NCBI GenBank assembly: GCA_027014185.1
Contig: JALWEK010000225.1
Span: forward strand, 1-10,981
DNA: 10,981 nucleotides
Direction of reading: 5' to 3'
From: Aquificaceae bacterium
GTDB taxonomy: Bacteria; Aquificota; Aquificia; Aquificales; Aquificaceae
The translations under genes were made by a program, and so were the position numbers. Below are positions 5,687 to 10,981 of the stretch, piece by piece (the stretch's first letter is position 1; every line of letters begins with the position of its first letter). Below the pieces are notes generated by a model. It was not told the origin of the DNA. It made no database searches and saw only the letters and a program-made list of their open reading frames with translations.

Positions 5687-6127
5687 ATGCCCCAGTTCGA
5701 GGACATAGAGGAGGTGAGGGAGTTCATAAAAAACTCCTCCGAGGAGAGCGCCATATACGTAGGCTGCGACTCGAGACAGCTGAGGGAGAGCACTATCTTC
5801 GTTACGGTGATCGTTGTCCACATAAACTCTAACCACGGTGCGAAGATATTCTGGCAGGTGGACAGGGTAAGGCGGATAAACTCGATCCGTCAGAGGCTCC
5901 TCGAAGAGGTCGATAGGGCCGTCTACACAGCCCTGATGATAGCGGACGTGGTGGGGGAAAGACCCTTCGAGGTACATCTCGACATAAACCCCAACCCCGA
6001 CCACAGGTCGAGCGTGATCCTCAAGGAGGCGGTGGGCTACGTTCTCGCCCAGGGTCTCAAGCCTGTTCTGAAACCCGATGCTATCGCCGCAACGGCCGTT
6101 GCCGACTTCTTCACCGAAAAGTTCTGA
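5687..6127 (+). CDS. DUF458 RNase H-like protein (YkuK family)
   Basis: The 146-residue protein matches the DUF458 family, whose known member is B. subtilis YkuK and which is classed as an RNase H-like fold. Visible landmarks are YVGCDSRQ near the start (D28), VHLDINPNPDHRSS in the middle (D99 and D105), and a late KPDAIAATAVAD (D131, D140). Scattered conserved acidic residues at strand ends are what an RNase H-like metal site would need. The biochemical activity of the family is not established as far as I know; a role in sporulation cannot apply here, since family members occur in non-sporulating thermophiles. It follows the CxxC protein gene after one base. No signal peptide, so cytoplasmic. 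Confidence 0.82.
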   Translation: MPQFEDIEEVREFIKNSSEESAIYVGCDSRQLRESTIFVTVIVVHINSNHGAKIFWQVDRVRRINSIRQRLLEEVDRAVYTALMIADVVGERPFEVHLDINPNPDHRSSVILKEAVGYVLAQGLKPVLKPDAIAATAVADFFTEKF

Positions 6128-6138
6128 GGACCGGCCGA

Positions 6139-6144
6139 TAGAAT
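6139..6144 (+). promoter_or_regulatory. Possible -10 element (TAGAAT) for rlpA
   Basis: TAGAAT lies in the 27-base gap between the DUF458 gene and rlpA, ten bases before the ATG at 6155. It has the same sequence and nearly the same distance as the hexamer before the M23 gene. No clear -35 element is seen. Confidence 0.35.
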
Positions 6145-6154
6145 ATTTCCCGAG

Positions 6155-6814
6155 ATGGGAAAGCTCGTCCTTCTGGTTTCCCTCGCGTGGCTTCTGATCT
6201 CCTGCTCTCCAGCTCCCAGACAGGTCAGATACGAGTACGAGGGCATGAAGGCCCCCTGTCCGAAGACAACCTACATGGTCGTTAGGTACTGCCCAACAAG
6301 GTACGCCTACTCTGACAGGGTACAGCACCTTAGCAAGATAAAGGTTACGAGCCTCGAGACGGGGAAGAGCCTCACCATTTCTGTGAGGATGAACAAGAAG
6401 GTTAGGGGTCTGTGTATTCCGAAGAAGTACAGACACTTTATGAGCAGGGGAAGCTCCTTCAAGGCCAAGGTTAAGGTCCTCAGGTGTGGTGAGAACGGGG
6501 TAAGGAAGTGTCCCAGATACATAAGGGGGTACGCCTCCTGGTACGGCCCCAAGTTCCACGGCAGGAGAACCGCATCGGGAACCAGGTTCAACATGCACGA
6601 TTACGTTGCAGCCCACAGGAACCTCCCCCTGGGGACGGTGCTCCTTGTGAAGAACCTGGAGAACGGCAGGACGGTTAAGGTCAAGGTCCTCGACAGGGGC
6701 CCTTACGTGAGGGGAAGACACCTCGACCTCTCCTACGCCGCCGCCAAGAAGCTCGGTATGCTCGGTAAAGGTGTCGTTCCCTTTGTGGCCGAGGTGATCA
6801 GGTGCGGGGGTTGA
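6155..6814 (+). CDS. rlpA: RlpA-like lipoprotein (probable septal lytic transglycosylase)
   Basis: The 219-residue protein has a lipoprotein signal (lipobox LISC, lipidated C17) and a cysteine-containing N-terminal region (about 20-120, with C35, C46, C87, C111, C119). The RlpA double-psi beta-barrel domain follows at about 124-215. Its landmarks are GYASWYG, FHGRRTASG, H154 in AAHRNLPLG, D180 in DRGP and GRHLDLS with D191. RlpA is an outer-membrane lipoprotein; in Pseudomonas it is a lytic transglycosylase acting on glycan strands stripped of stem peptides. Unlike many RlpA proteins, this one has no C-terminal SPOR domain; the barrel ends the protein apart from a final C217. The long N-terminal extension is unusual and may replace SPOR for binding or localisation. 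It is the fifth wall-related gene in this window. Other barrel proteins such as expansins share the fold, but the motif set is RlpA-like. Confidence 0.9.
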   Translation: MGKLVLLVSLAWLLISCSPAPRQVRYEYEGMKAPCPKTTYMVVRYCPTRYAYSDRVQHLSKIKVTSLETGKSLTISVRMNKKVRGLCIPKKYRHFMSRGSSFKAKVKVLRCGENGVRKCPRYIRGYASWYGPKFHGRRTASGTRFNMHDYVAAHRNLPLGTVLLVKNLENGRTVKVKVLDRGPYVRGRHLDLSYAAAKKLGMLGKGVVPFVAEVIRCGG

Positions 6815-6816
6815 TA

Positions 6817-6822
6817 TATATT
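6817..6822 (+). promoter_or_regulatory. Possible -10 element (TATATT) for cfa
   Basis: An AT-rich run directly after the rlpA stop contains TATATT. Transcription would start near 6829 and give a leader of about 16 bases that still includes the AGGAGGG ribosome site. This is the only one of the candidate promoters here that would yield a leader with a strong Shine-Dalgarno sequence. Confidence 0.3.
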
Positions 6823-6831
6823 AAAAGTGCC

Positions 6832-6838
6832 AGGAGGG
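6832..6838 (+). promoter_or_regulatory. Strong ribosome-binding site deciding the cfa start
   Basis: AGGAGGG ends six bases before the ATG at 6845. It supports that ATG over the in-frame GTG at 6827, which lies upstream of the site. Confidence 0.75.
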
Positions 6839-6844
6839 AAGGCG

Positions 6845-8056
6845 ATGCTAAGGGAGAGGGTCATAAGGAGAATTCTTGAAAATATAAACTCCAGAGGACA
6901 GGAGAACATAGGAGTTAGGCTCCCCGACGGAAGGGACATTCCGGAAGGGAGGGTGGACCACAGGGTAGTGTTCAAGAGCTGGGATGCCCTAAAGAGAACC
7001 TTAAAAGACCTGGAGATGGGCTTTGGAGAGGGTTACATGAGGGGGGAGATAGAGATCGAAGGTGATCTCGAAAGGCTTCTGATAGCCGGAACCAGATACA
7101 TAAACGAGATCGAGGGAAGCAAAGGCTTTTCTGCCCTGTTCTTTAAGATCACAAACACCCTCAGCGTGATAAACAAGATCAAAGAGAAGAGGAACGTCCA
7201 GCACCACTACGATCTGGGGGACGACTTCTACCGGCTCTGGCTCGATGAGTCCATGACTTACTCCTGCGCCTTTTTCGGCTCTCCCAACATGAGCCTCGAG
7301 GAGGCCCAGAGGGAGAAGAGAAGGATTATATTTGATAAGCTCCTCTTGGAAGAAGGGGACAGACTTCTGGACGTCGGATGCGGATGGGGATCTATAATTC
7401 TGGAAGCTGCGCAGGAGTACGGGGCCCACAGTGTCGGGATAACGCTTTCGGAGAACCAGTACAGGCATGTGAAGGAGGAGATAGAGAGAAGAGGCCTGCA
7501 GGACCGTGTAGAGGTTTATCTTATGCACTACGCCGACCTGCCTAAGCTGGGCAGGAGGTTCAACAAGGTGGTCTCGGTCGGGATGTTCGAGCACGTGGGG
7601 AGGGATCACTACAGGGCCTTCTTCAAAACGATAAACAGCGTCATGGAGGACGGAGGCCTCTTCCTCCTACACACCATAGGGAAGGTCCATCCCGGCGTTC
7701 AGAGCAGATGGATAAGGAAGTACATATTCCCCGGCGGATACCTTCCGGGTATAGCGGAGGTTCTGTGTGCCTTCGAGGGACTAGGTTTCTGCCTGATAGA
7801 CATAGACGATTGGAGACTTCACTACTACAGGACCCTAAAGGAGTGGAGGAGACGTTTCTGGGAGAAGGTAGGGATCATAAGGAACATGTACGGGGAGGAG
7901 TTCGTAAGGATGTGGGATCTGTACCTCGTATCCTCGGCGGTTTCCTTCTATACGGGAAGCAACCATCTCTTCCAGTTCCTGCTCTCAAAGGGTGTGAAGA
8001 ACAATTACCCGATAATGAGGAGAGCCATCCTAAGAGATCTTGCTCTGGTGGATTAG
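6845..8056 (+). CDS. cfa: Cyclopropane-fatty-acyl-phospholipid synthase family methyltransferase
   Basis: The 403-residue protein, somewhat longer than E. coli Cfa, has the family N-terminal domain (about 1-115) and then a class I methyltransferase domain. Landmarks are HHYDLGDDFYRLWLD (120-134) and MTYSCAFF (137-144). The SAM-binding LLDVGCGWG (174-182) and GITLSENQ (198-205) follow, then EHVG with E249 and IFPGGYLP (294-301). It transfers a methylene group from S-adenosylmethionine to unsaturated acyl chains of membrane phospholipids at the inner-membrane face. Cyclopropane C21 fatty acids are a known marker of Aquificaceae, which fits the suspected host, although related enzymes can make methyl-branched or hydroxylated products. 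The start is the ATG with the AGGAGGG site. The last 27 bases overlap the convergent ABC ATPase gene. Confidence 0.92.
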   Translation: MLRERVIRRILENINSRGQENIGVRLPDGRDIPEGRVDHRVVFKSWDALKRTLKDLEMGFGEGYMRGEIEIEGDLERLLIAGTRYINEIEGSKGFSALFFKITNTLSVINKIKEKRNVQHHYDLGDDFYRLWLDESMTYSCAFFGSPNMSLEEAQREKRRIIFDKLLLEEGDRLLDVGCGWGSIILEAAQEYGAHSVGITLSENQYRHVKEEIERRGLQDRVEVYLMHYADLPKLGRRFNKVVSVGMFEHVGRDHYRAFFKTINSVMEDGGLFLLHTIGKVHPGVQSRWIRKYIFPGGYLPGIAEVLCAFEGLGFCLIDIDDWRLHYYRTLKEWRRRFWEKVGIIRNMYGEEFVRMWDLYLVSSAVSFYTGSNHLFQFLLSKGVKNNYPIMRRAILRDLALVD

Positions 8057-8800
8057 GCACTCCTTCATGCTACCTATGAACTCCTGAACGAAGGGGTCGG
8101 TTGAGTTTATCACCTCCTCGGGTCTTCCCTCGGCAACCACAACCCCTTTTCTCAGAACCAGGAGCCTGTCGGATATAGTGAAGGCTGAGATCATATCGTG
8201 GGTAACCACTATAGCTGTGGTTCCGGTCCGTTCCCTGAGCTGGAGGATCAGCCTGTCGATTACCCGGCTCGTTATGGGATCTAGCCCAGAGGTGGGCTCG
8301 TCGTAGATTATCAACTTGGGGTTCGTCGCTATAGCCCTCGCTATGGACACCCTCTTCCTCATACCCCCGGAGAGCTCGGAAGGCATGAGATCGAGCACGT
8401 CCTCGTCGAGATCCACGAGCTTCAGCTTCTCCAGGGCTATCTCCCTTATCTCCTCCCTGCTCATATTGGTGTGCTCTAAGAAGTAAAAACCTACGTTCTC
8501 CCATACGCTCATGCTGTCGAAGAGCGCCCCCTCCTGAAAGACGTAGCCTATATCCTTCCTGAGCTCGTCCATCTCCGCCTGAGAGAGCTCGCTCACATCC
8601 CTTCCGAACACATAGACCTTCCCTGACGTTGGTTTCCAGAGGCCGATTATGTGCTTTGTAATAGAGGTCTTTCCACTTCCGCTCCCGCCTATTATCGAGA
8701 ATATCTCCCTCTCCCTTACCTCGAACGAAACGCCCTTGAGGATCTTCCTCCCCTCTATCTCCTTGTGCAGGTCCTCAACCCTGACCACAACCTCGCTCAC
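8030..8800 (-). CDS. mlaF: MlaF-type ABC transporter ATPase (MCE lipid transport family)
   Basis: The 256-residue ATPase has all ABC motifs: Walker A GGSGSGKT (38-45), Q-loop Q89, signature LSGGM (143-147), Walker B LIIYDEP (163-169), SGLD (171-174) and the switch H201. The segments GALFDSMSVWENV and PSELSGGMRKRVSIARAIA are typical of ATPases that work with MlaE-type permeases and MCE substrate-binding proteins. These complexes move phospholipids or other lipids between inner and outer membrane. No permease or MCE gene is present here, so partners must be encoded elsewhere. The start is GTG at 8800, overlapping the previous stop as GTGA, with GGAGGG at 8811-8806 five bases upstream. A longer in-frame opening to 8959 is antisense-free but lies inside the upstream gene and lacks homology. 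Its 3' end overlaps cfa. Confidence 0.88.
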   Translation of the reverse strand: MSEVVVRVEDLHKEIEGRKILKGVSFEVREREIFSIIGGSGSGKTSITKHIIGLWKPTSGKVYVFGRDVSELSQAEMDELRKDIGYVFQEGALFDSMSVWENVGFYFLEHTNMSREEIREIALEKLKLVDLDEDVLDLMPSELSGGMRKRVSIARAIATNPKLIIYDEPTSGLDPITSRVIDRLILQLRERTGTTAIVVTHDMISAFTISDRLLVLRKGVVVAEGRPEEVINSTDPFVQEFIGSMKECLIHQSKIS

Positions 8801-9435
8801 AGCAACCCTCCATGGAGATAGGGGTTGAACTTCCTCTCGTAACCTATGGTGGTTTCCTCGTAGTGGCCGCAGATCACTATGGTCTCGTCGGGAAGCTCGG
8901 TAAAGACCCTTTCTAAAGATCTCTTCAGCTTCTCTGGATCGCCTCCCGGAAGGTCCCATCTTCCCACGCTGCCCTTAAAGAGAAGGTCCCCTGCTATAAG
9001 GACTCCCTCCTCCTCTATGTAAAAGCAGCACAGACCCGGTGTGTGCCCTGGCGTGTGCATAACTTTGAGCTCCAGCTCTCCGACCTTTATCGACATCCCA
9101 TCCTCGAGGTACTCGTCGGGAGGGGGGCACGGGACAGCCTTGATGTAGCCGGCGAAACCGGGCCATATCTCGTCCTCTATGAGGTACAGGTCTTCGGGAT
9201 GCAGATAGAACGGGACGTTGAAGAACTCCTTTACCTTTCCGACCTGACCCACGTGGTCTATATGCCCGTGGGTGTTGATTATGCCCACTACCTCGAACTC
9301 TTTAGCAACATCTACTATCTTCTCAGCGTCCGCCCCCGGATCTATTATCACAGCCTTCCCAGTTCTATCGTCCGCCAGGACGGAGCAGTTTACCGCCAGT
9401 GGCCCCACGGGCAGGACCTCGAGAACCATTCCCAT
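8797..9435 (-). CDS. Metallo-beta-lactamase-fold hydrolase (glyoxalase II-like)
   Basis: The 212-residue protein has the metal-binding set of the glyoxalase II/YcbL group: THGHIDH (55-61, H56, H58, D60, H61), H131 in TPGHTPG, D150 in AGDLLF and H191 in CGHYEE. GRWDLPGG (158-165) is typical of single-domain members. These cytoplasmic enzymes hydrolyse thioesters such as S-lactoylglutathione or related thiol adducts, or sulfide-metabolism persulfides in other branches; the substrate here is not decided by the sequence. It sits between mutS2 (18-base gap) and the MlaF-type ATPase (GTGA overlap). The first ATG at 9435 is used; an in-frame ATG at 9429 is equally possible. A TATATT just upstream may give it its own leaderless transcript. 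Confidence 0.88.
   Translation of the reverse strand: MGMVLEVLPVGPLAVNCSVLADDRTGKAVIIDPGADAEKIVDVAKEFEVVGIINTHGHIDHVGQVGKVKEFFNVPFYLHPEDLYLIEDEIWPGFAGYIKAVPCPPPDEYLEDGMSIKVGELELKVMHTPGHTPGLCCFYIEEEGVLIAGDLLFKGSVGRWDLPGGDPEKLKRSLERVFTELPDETIVICGHYEETTIGYERKFNPYLHGGLL
8806..8811 (-). promoter_or_regulatory. Ribosome-binding site deciding the GTG start of the ABC ATPase
   Basis: GGAGGG on the - strand lies five bases before the GTG at 8800, inside the end of the metallo-hydrolase gene. It supports translational coupling and the short form of the ATPase. Confidence 0.7.
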
Positions 9436-9442
9436 GGAGATA

Positions 9443-9448
9443 AATATA
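9443..9448 (-). promoter_or_regulatory. Possible -10 element (TATATT) for the metallo-hydrolase gene
   Basis: In the 18-base gap after mutS2, TATATT on the - strand ends seven bases before the ATG at 9435. No Shine-Dalgarno sequence and no clear -35 element are visible. It fits the short-leader pattern seen before other genes here, although the gene could also simply be co-transcribed with mutS2. Confidence 0.3.
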
Positions 9449-9453
9449 ACCGA

Positions 9454-10981
9454 TCACTCTTCAGGACCTTTCAGGAAGGCCACGGTTACACCCGATCCTC
9501 CTTCTCTCGGATAGGCCTCCCTGTAAAACTTAACCTTGTCGGACTTCGATAGGAACTCGTGCACAGCCCTCTTGAGGATCCCCTTTCCCACGCCGTGTAT
9601 TATCTTTACGCTCTTGAGGCCGGAGGCGTGAGCCTCCTCCAGAAACTTCTCTAGCTCTATAAGCGCTGTGCTCGCATCCATACCTATCAGGTTTATCTCC
9701 GACCTGGCGAGAGATCCCTTGGGCACGGGTTTGGGCCTCTCCTTCTTCTCTTCCTTTATACGTTTCAGGGCGTCCAGGTCTATCCAGATCTTCATACCCT
9801 CCAGGGCAACGTAAGCCCTCCCATCCTTTATTTGTAGGACCTTCCCCCTCTTGCCCATGAACTCCACGCTGTCCCCAACCTTCACCGGCTCCTTCTCCTC
9901 CCTAGGAGCGAAGAGCTCAAGCTGTTTCTCCTGCTCCCTTATAAAGCTCTCAAGGTCCTCCTTAGTCTTGAGGTTTTTGAGGGCTTCTCTGCCCTCCTCC
10001 ATAAGCCTCCGAAGGTAGTTCTTGGCCTCCCTGTAGGCCTCCTTCCATCCTCTCCTCTTGAACTCCATATACTCCCTGTAAAGCTCCTCGTACTTCCCCT
10101 TCTCCCTCTCGAGCTCTTCCCTCAGCTTCTCGAGCTCAGAGAGCTTCTTCTCGTACTCCCTGGTGTAATCCGCCAGCTTCTCCATAGCGCTCATGTACTC
10201 GCTCCCGAGCTCCCCCACGTTCCTCCGGGCTATCTCTATGACCTCATCGGGGATGCCGCACCTCTTAGCTACCTCGAAGGCCATACTCTCCCCGACCGTG
10301 TTGTAGGCTATCCTGTAGAGAGGCCTCAGGGTTTCCCTGTCGAAGAGGACGCTCGCGGGAACGAAGTAATCGGAATTTACGGCGTACACCTTTATCGGAG
10401 TGTGATGGGTGTTGGCGAAGATCCAGGCCTCCCTTCTCCTTAGAAATTCCAGTATCCCTATACCGAGGGCGGAACCCTCCACCGGATCGGTCCCTGCCCC
10501 CAGCTCATCGAGTAGGACGAGGCTCTCCGGACCGGCTTTCGGCAGGAAGTCGGCTATGTTGGTCATGTGGGAGGAGAAGGTCGATAGGTTCTGCTCAAGG
10601 CTCTGCTCGTCGCCGACGTCCACGAACACGTTTTCAAAGATCCTCAGAACGCTTCCCTCCCCAACCGGAACGGGGATCCCGCTCTGAACCATCAGGGAAA
10701 CGAGTCCTAGGGTCTTCAGCGCAACCGTCTTCCCCCCTGTGTTGGGTCCCGTTAGTATAAGCCCTCTTCTTTCCTTCAGGACTATATCGACCGGGACAGT
10801 ATCGGGGTTTATGAGGGCGAGAACGGGATGCTTCACCCCTCTCAGCTCCACGTGGTCCCCCAGCTTCGGGAACTCTCCTCCGTACGCCTCGGCGAGCCTC
10901 TTCTTGGCCAAGAGCAGATCTATCTCGGTCAGGGTTTCAAAGCTCTCGAGTATCTTTGGCGCGAAATCCCCCACGTAGGAG
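9454..10981 (-). CDS. mutS2: Endonuclease MutS2 (5' end beyond the window)
   Basis: About 508 codons are present; the N-terminal part lies beyond base 10981. Positions below count from the GTG at 10974, which is an internal valine and not the start. Visible parts are the end of the lever/core region and the MutS ATPase with Walker A TGPNTGGKT (75-83), STFSSHM (131-137), Walker B LVLLDELGAGTDP (152-164) and ANTHHTP. A long charged coiled-coil clamp follows (about 255-355), then a KOW-like domain (about 363-405) and a C-terminal Smr domain (about 424-503) with IIHGVGKG. MutS2 suppresses recombination in some bacteria and rescues collided ribosomes in B. subtilis. The Smr motif usually written LDLRG reads INLIGM here, so its nuclease function is doubtful. 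It heads the - strand operon with the metallo-hydrolase and ABC ATPase. Confidence 0.94.
   Translation of the reverse strand, partial: SYVGDFAPKILESFETLTEIDLLLAKKRLAEAYGGEFPKLGDHVELRGVKHPVLALINPDTVPVDIVLKERRGLILTGPNTGGKTVALKTLGLVSLMVQSGIPVPVGEGSVLRIFENVFVDVGDEQSLEQNLSTFSSHMTNIADFLPKAGPESLVLLDELGAGTDPVEGSALGIGILEFLRRREAWIFANTHHTPIKVYAVNSDYFVPASVLFDRETLRPLYRIAYNTVGESMAFEVAKRCGIPDEVIEIARRNVGELGSEYMSAMEKLADYTREYEKKLSELEKLREELEREKGKYEELYREYMEFKRRGWKEAYREAKNYLRRLMEEGREALKNLKTKEDLESFIREQEKQLELFAPREEKEPVKVGDSVEFMGKRGKVLQIKDGRAYVALEGMKIWIDLDALKRIKEEKKERPKPVPKGSLARSEINLIGMDASTALIELEKFLEEAHASGLKSVKIIHGVGKGILKRAVHEFLSKSDKVKFYREAYPREGGSGVTVAFLKGPEE

Noticed and set aside
5645..6721. Long open frame on the - strand (358 codons) opposite the DUF458 and rlpA genes
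   Set aside because: It is antisense to two clearly recognisable genes, has no recognisable domain and an odd composition rich in His, Val and Pro. It follows from the codon bias of the + strand genes.
6827..6844. GTG start for cfa
   Set aside because: The AGGAGGG site lies downstream of this GTG and is correctly spaced for the ATG at 6845.
8801..8959. N-terminal extension of the ABC ATPase up to a start at 8959
   Set aside because: The extra 53 residues are non-homologous, lie inside the metallo-hydrolase gene, and the GTG at 8800 has a strong ribosome site and a GTGA overlap.
10972..10974. Start codon of mutS2 inside the window
   Set aside because: The GTG is an internal codon: the frame continues to the window edge with residues consistent with the protein, and MutS2 is normally about 750 residues or more.
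1..10981. Mobile elements, CRISPR arrays, tRNA or rRNA genes, toxin-antitoxin or phage genes
   Set aside because: None seen: no transposase or integrase, no regularly spaced repeats, no tRNA-like cloverleaf recognised by eye, and almost every base is accounted for by recognisable genes.

Overview
The window reads as a gene-dense stretch of chromosome from a thermophilic, Gram-negative-type bacterium. Arg is mostly AGG/AGA and Ile mostly ATA, proteins are rich in Lys and Glu, genes are packed with 4-base overlaps, and there are outer-envelope proteins (lipoproteins, RlpA, an MlaF-type ATPase). Together with a DUF458 protein, an archaeal-looking dCTP deaminase and a cyclopropane-fatty-acid synthase, this points most plausibly to the Aquificota. 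That is a guess from style, not a proof. There is no mobile element, CRISPR array, tRNA or rRNA that I can support, and no gene-free stretch longer than about 30 bases.

Layout. (1) 1-1408, + strand: the tail of lepA, a membrane-anchored M23 (LytM) endopeptidase and a bactofilin. (2) 4120-1385, - strand: a Bax-family glucosaminidase, a secreted polysaccharide deacetylase whose start lies 86 bases inside the Bax gene, and panE (ketopantoate reductase) coupled by an ATGA overlap. (3) 4145-8056, + strand: dcd, a lipoprotein with a degenerate LytM domain that has lost its zinc site, a tiny secreted protein with mirror-symmetric cysteines, a small CxxC protein, a DUF458 RNase H-like protein, the lipoprotein RlpA, and cfa. 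(4) 10981-8030, - strand: mutS2 (5' end outside the window), a glyoxalase II-like metallo-hydrolase, and an MlaF-type ABC ATPase coupled by a GTGA overlap.

How the genes fit together. Within about 7 kb there are enzymes for most kinds of peptidoglycan cutting or editing: an endopeptidase (M23), a glucosaminidase (Bax), a deacetylase, a probable lytic transglycosylase (RlpA) and a probable non-catalytic LytM regulator. A bactofilin scaffold that could position the endopeptidase is also present. Two envelope-lipid genes (cfa, mlaF-like) follow. I read this as a cell-envelope remodelling neighbourhood mixed with nucleotide and housekeeping genes. The degenerate LytM lipoprotein and the symmetric cysteine miniprotein translated with it are the least familiar parts.

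Most inferred transcription units have a TATAAT-like hexamer only 6-13 bases before the first start codon, while genes inside operons do not. This suggests leaderless or very short-leader mRNAs. Both convergent gene pairs overlap at their 3' coding ends, and no intrinsic terminator hairpin was seen.
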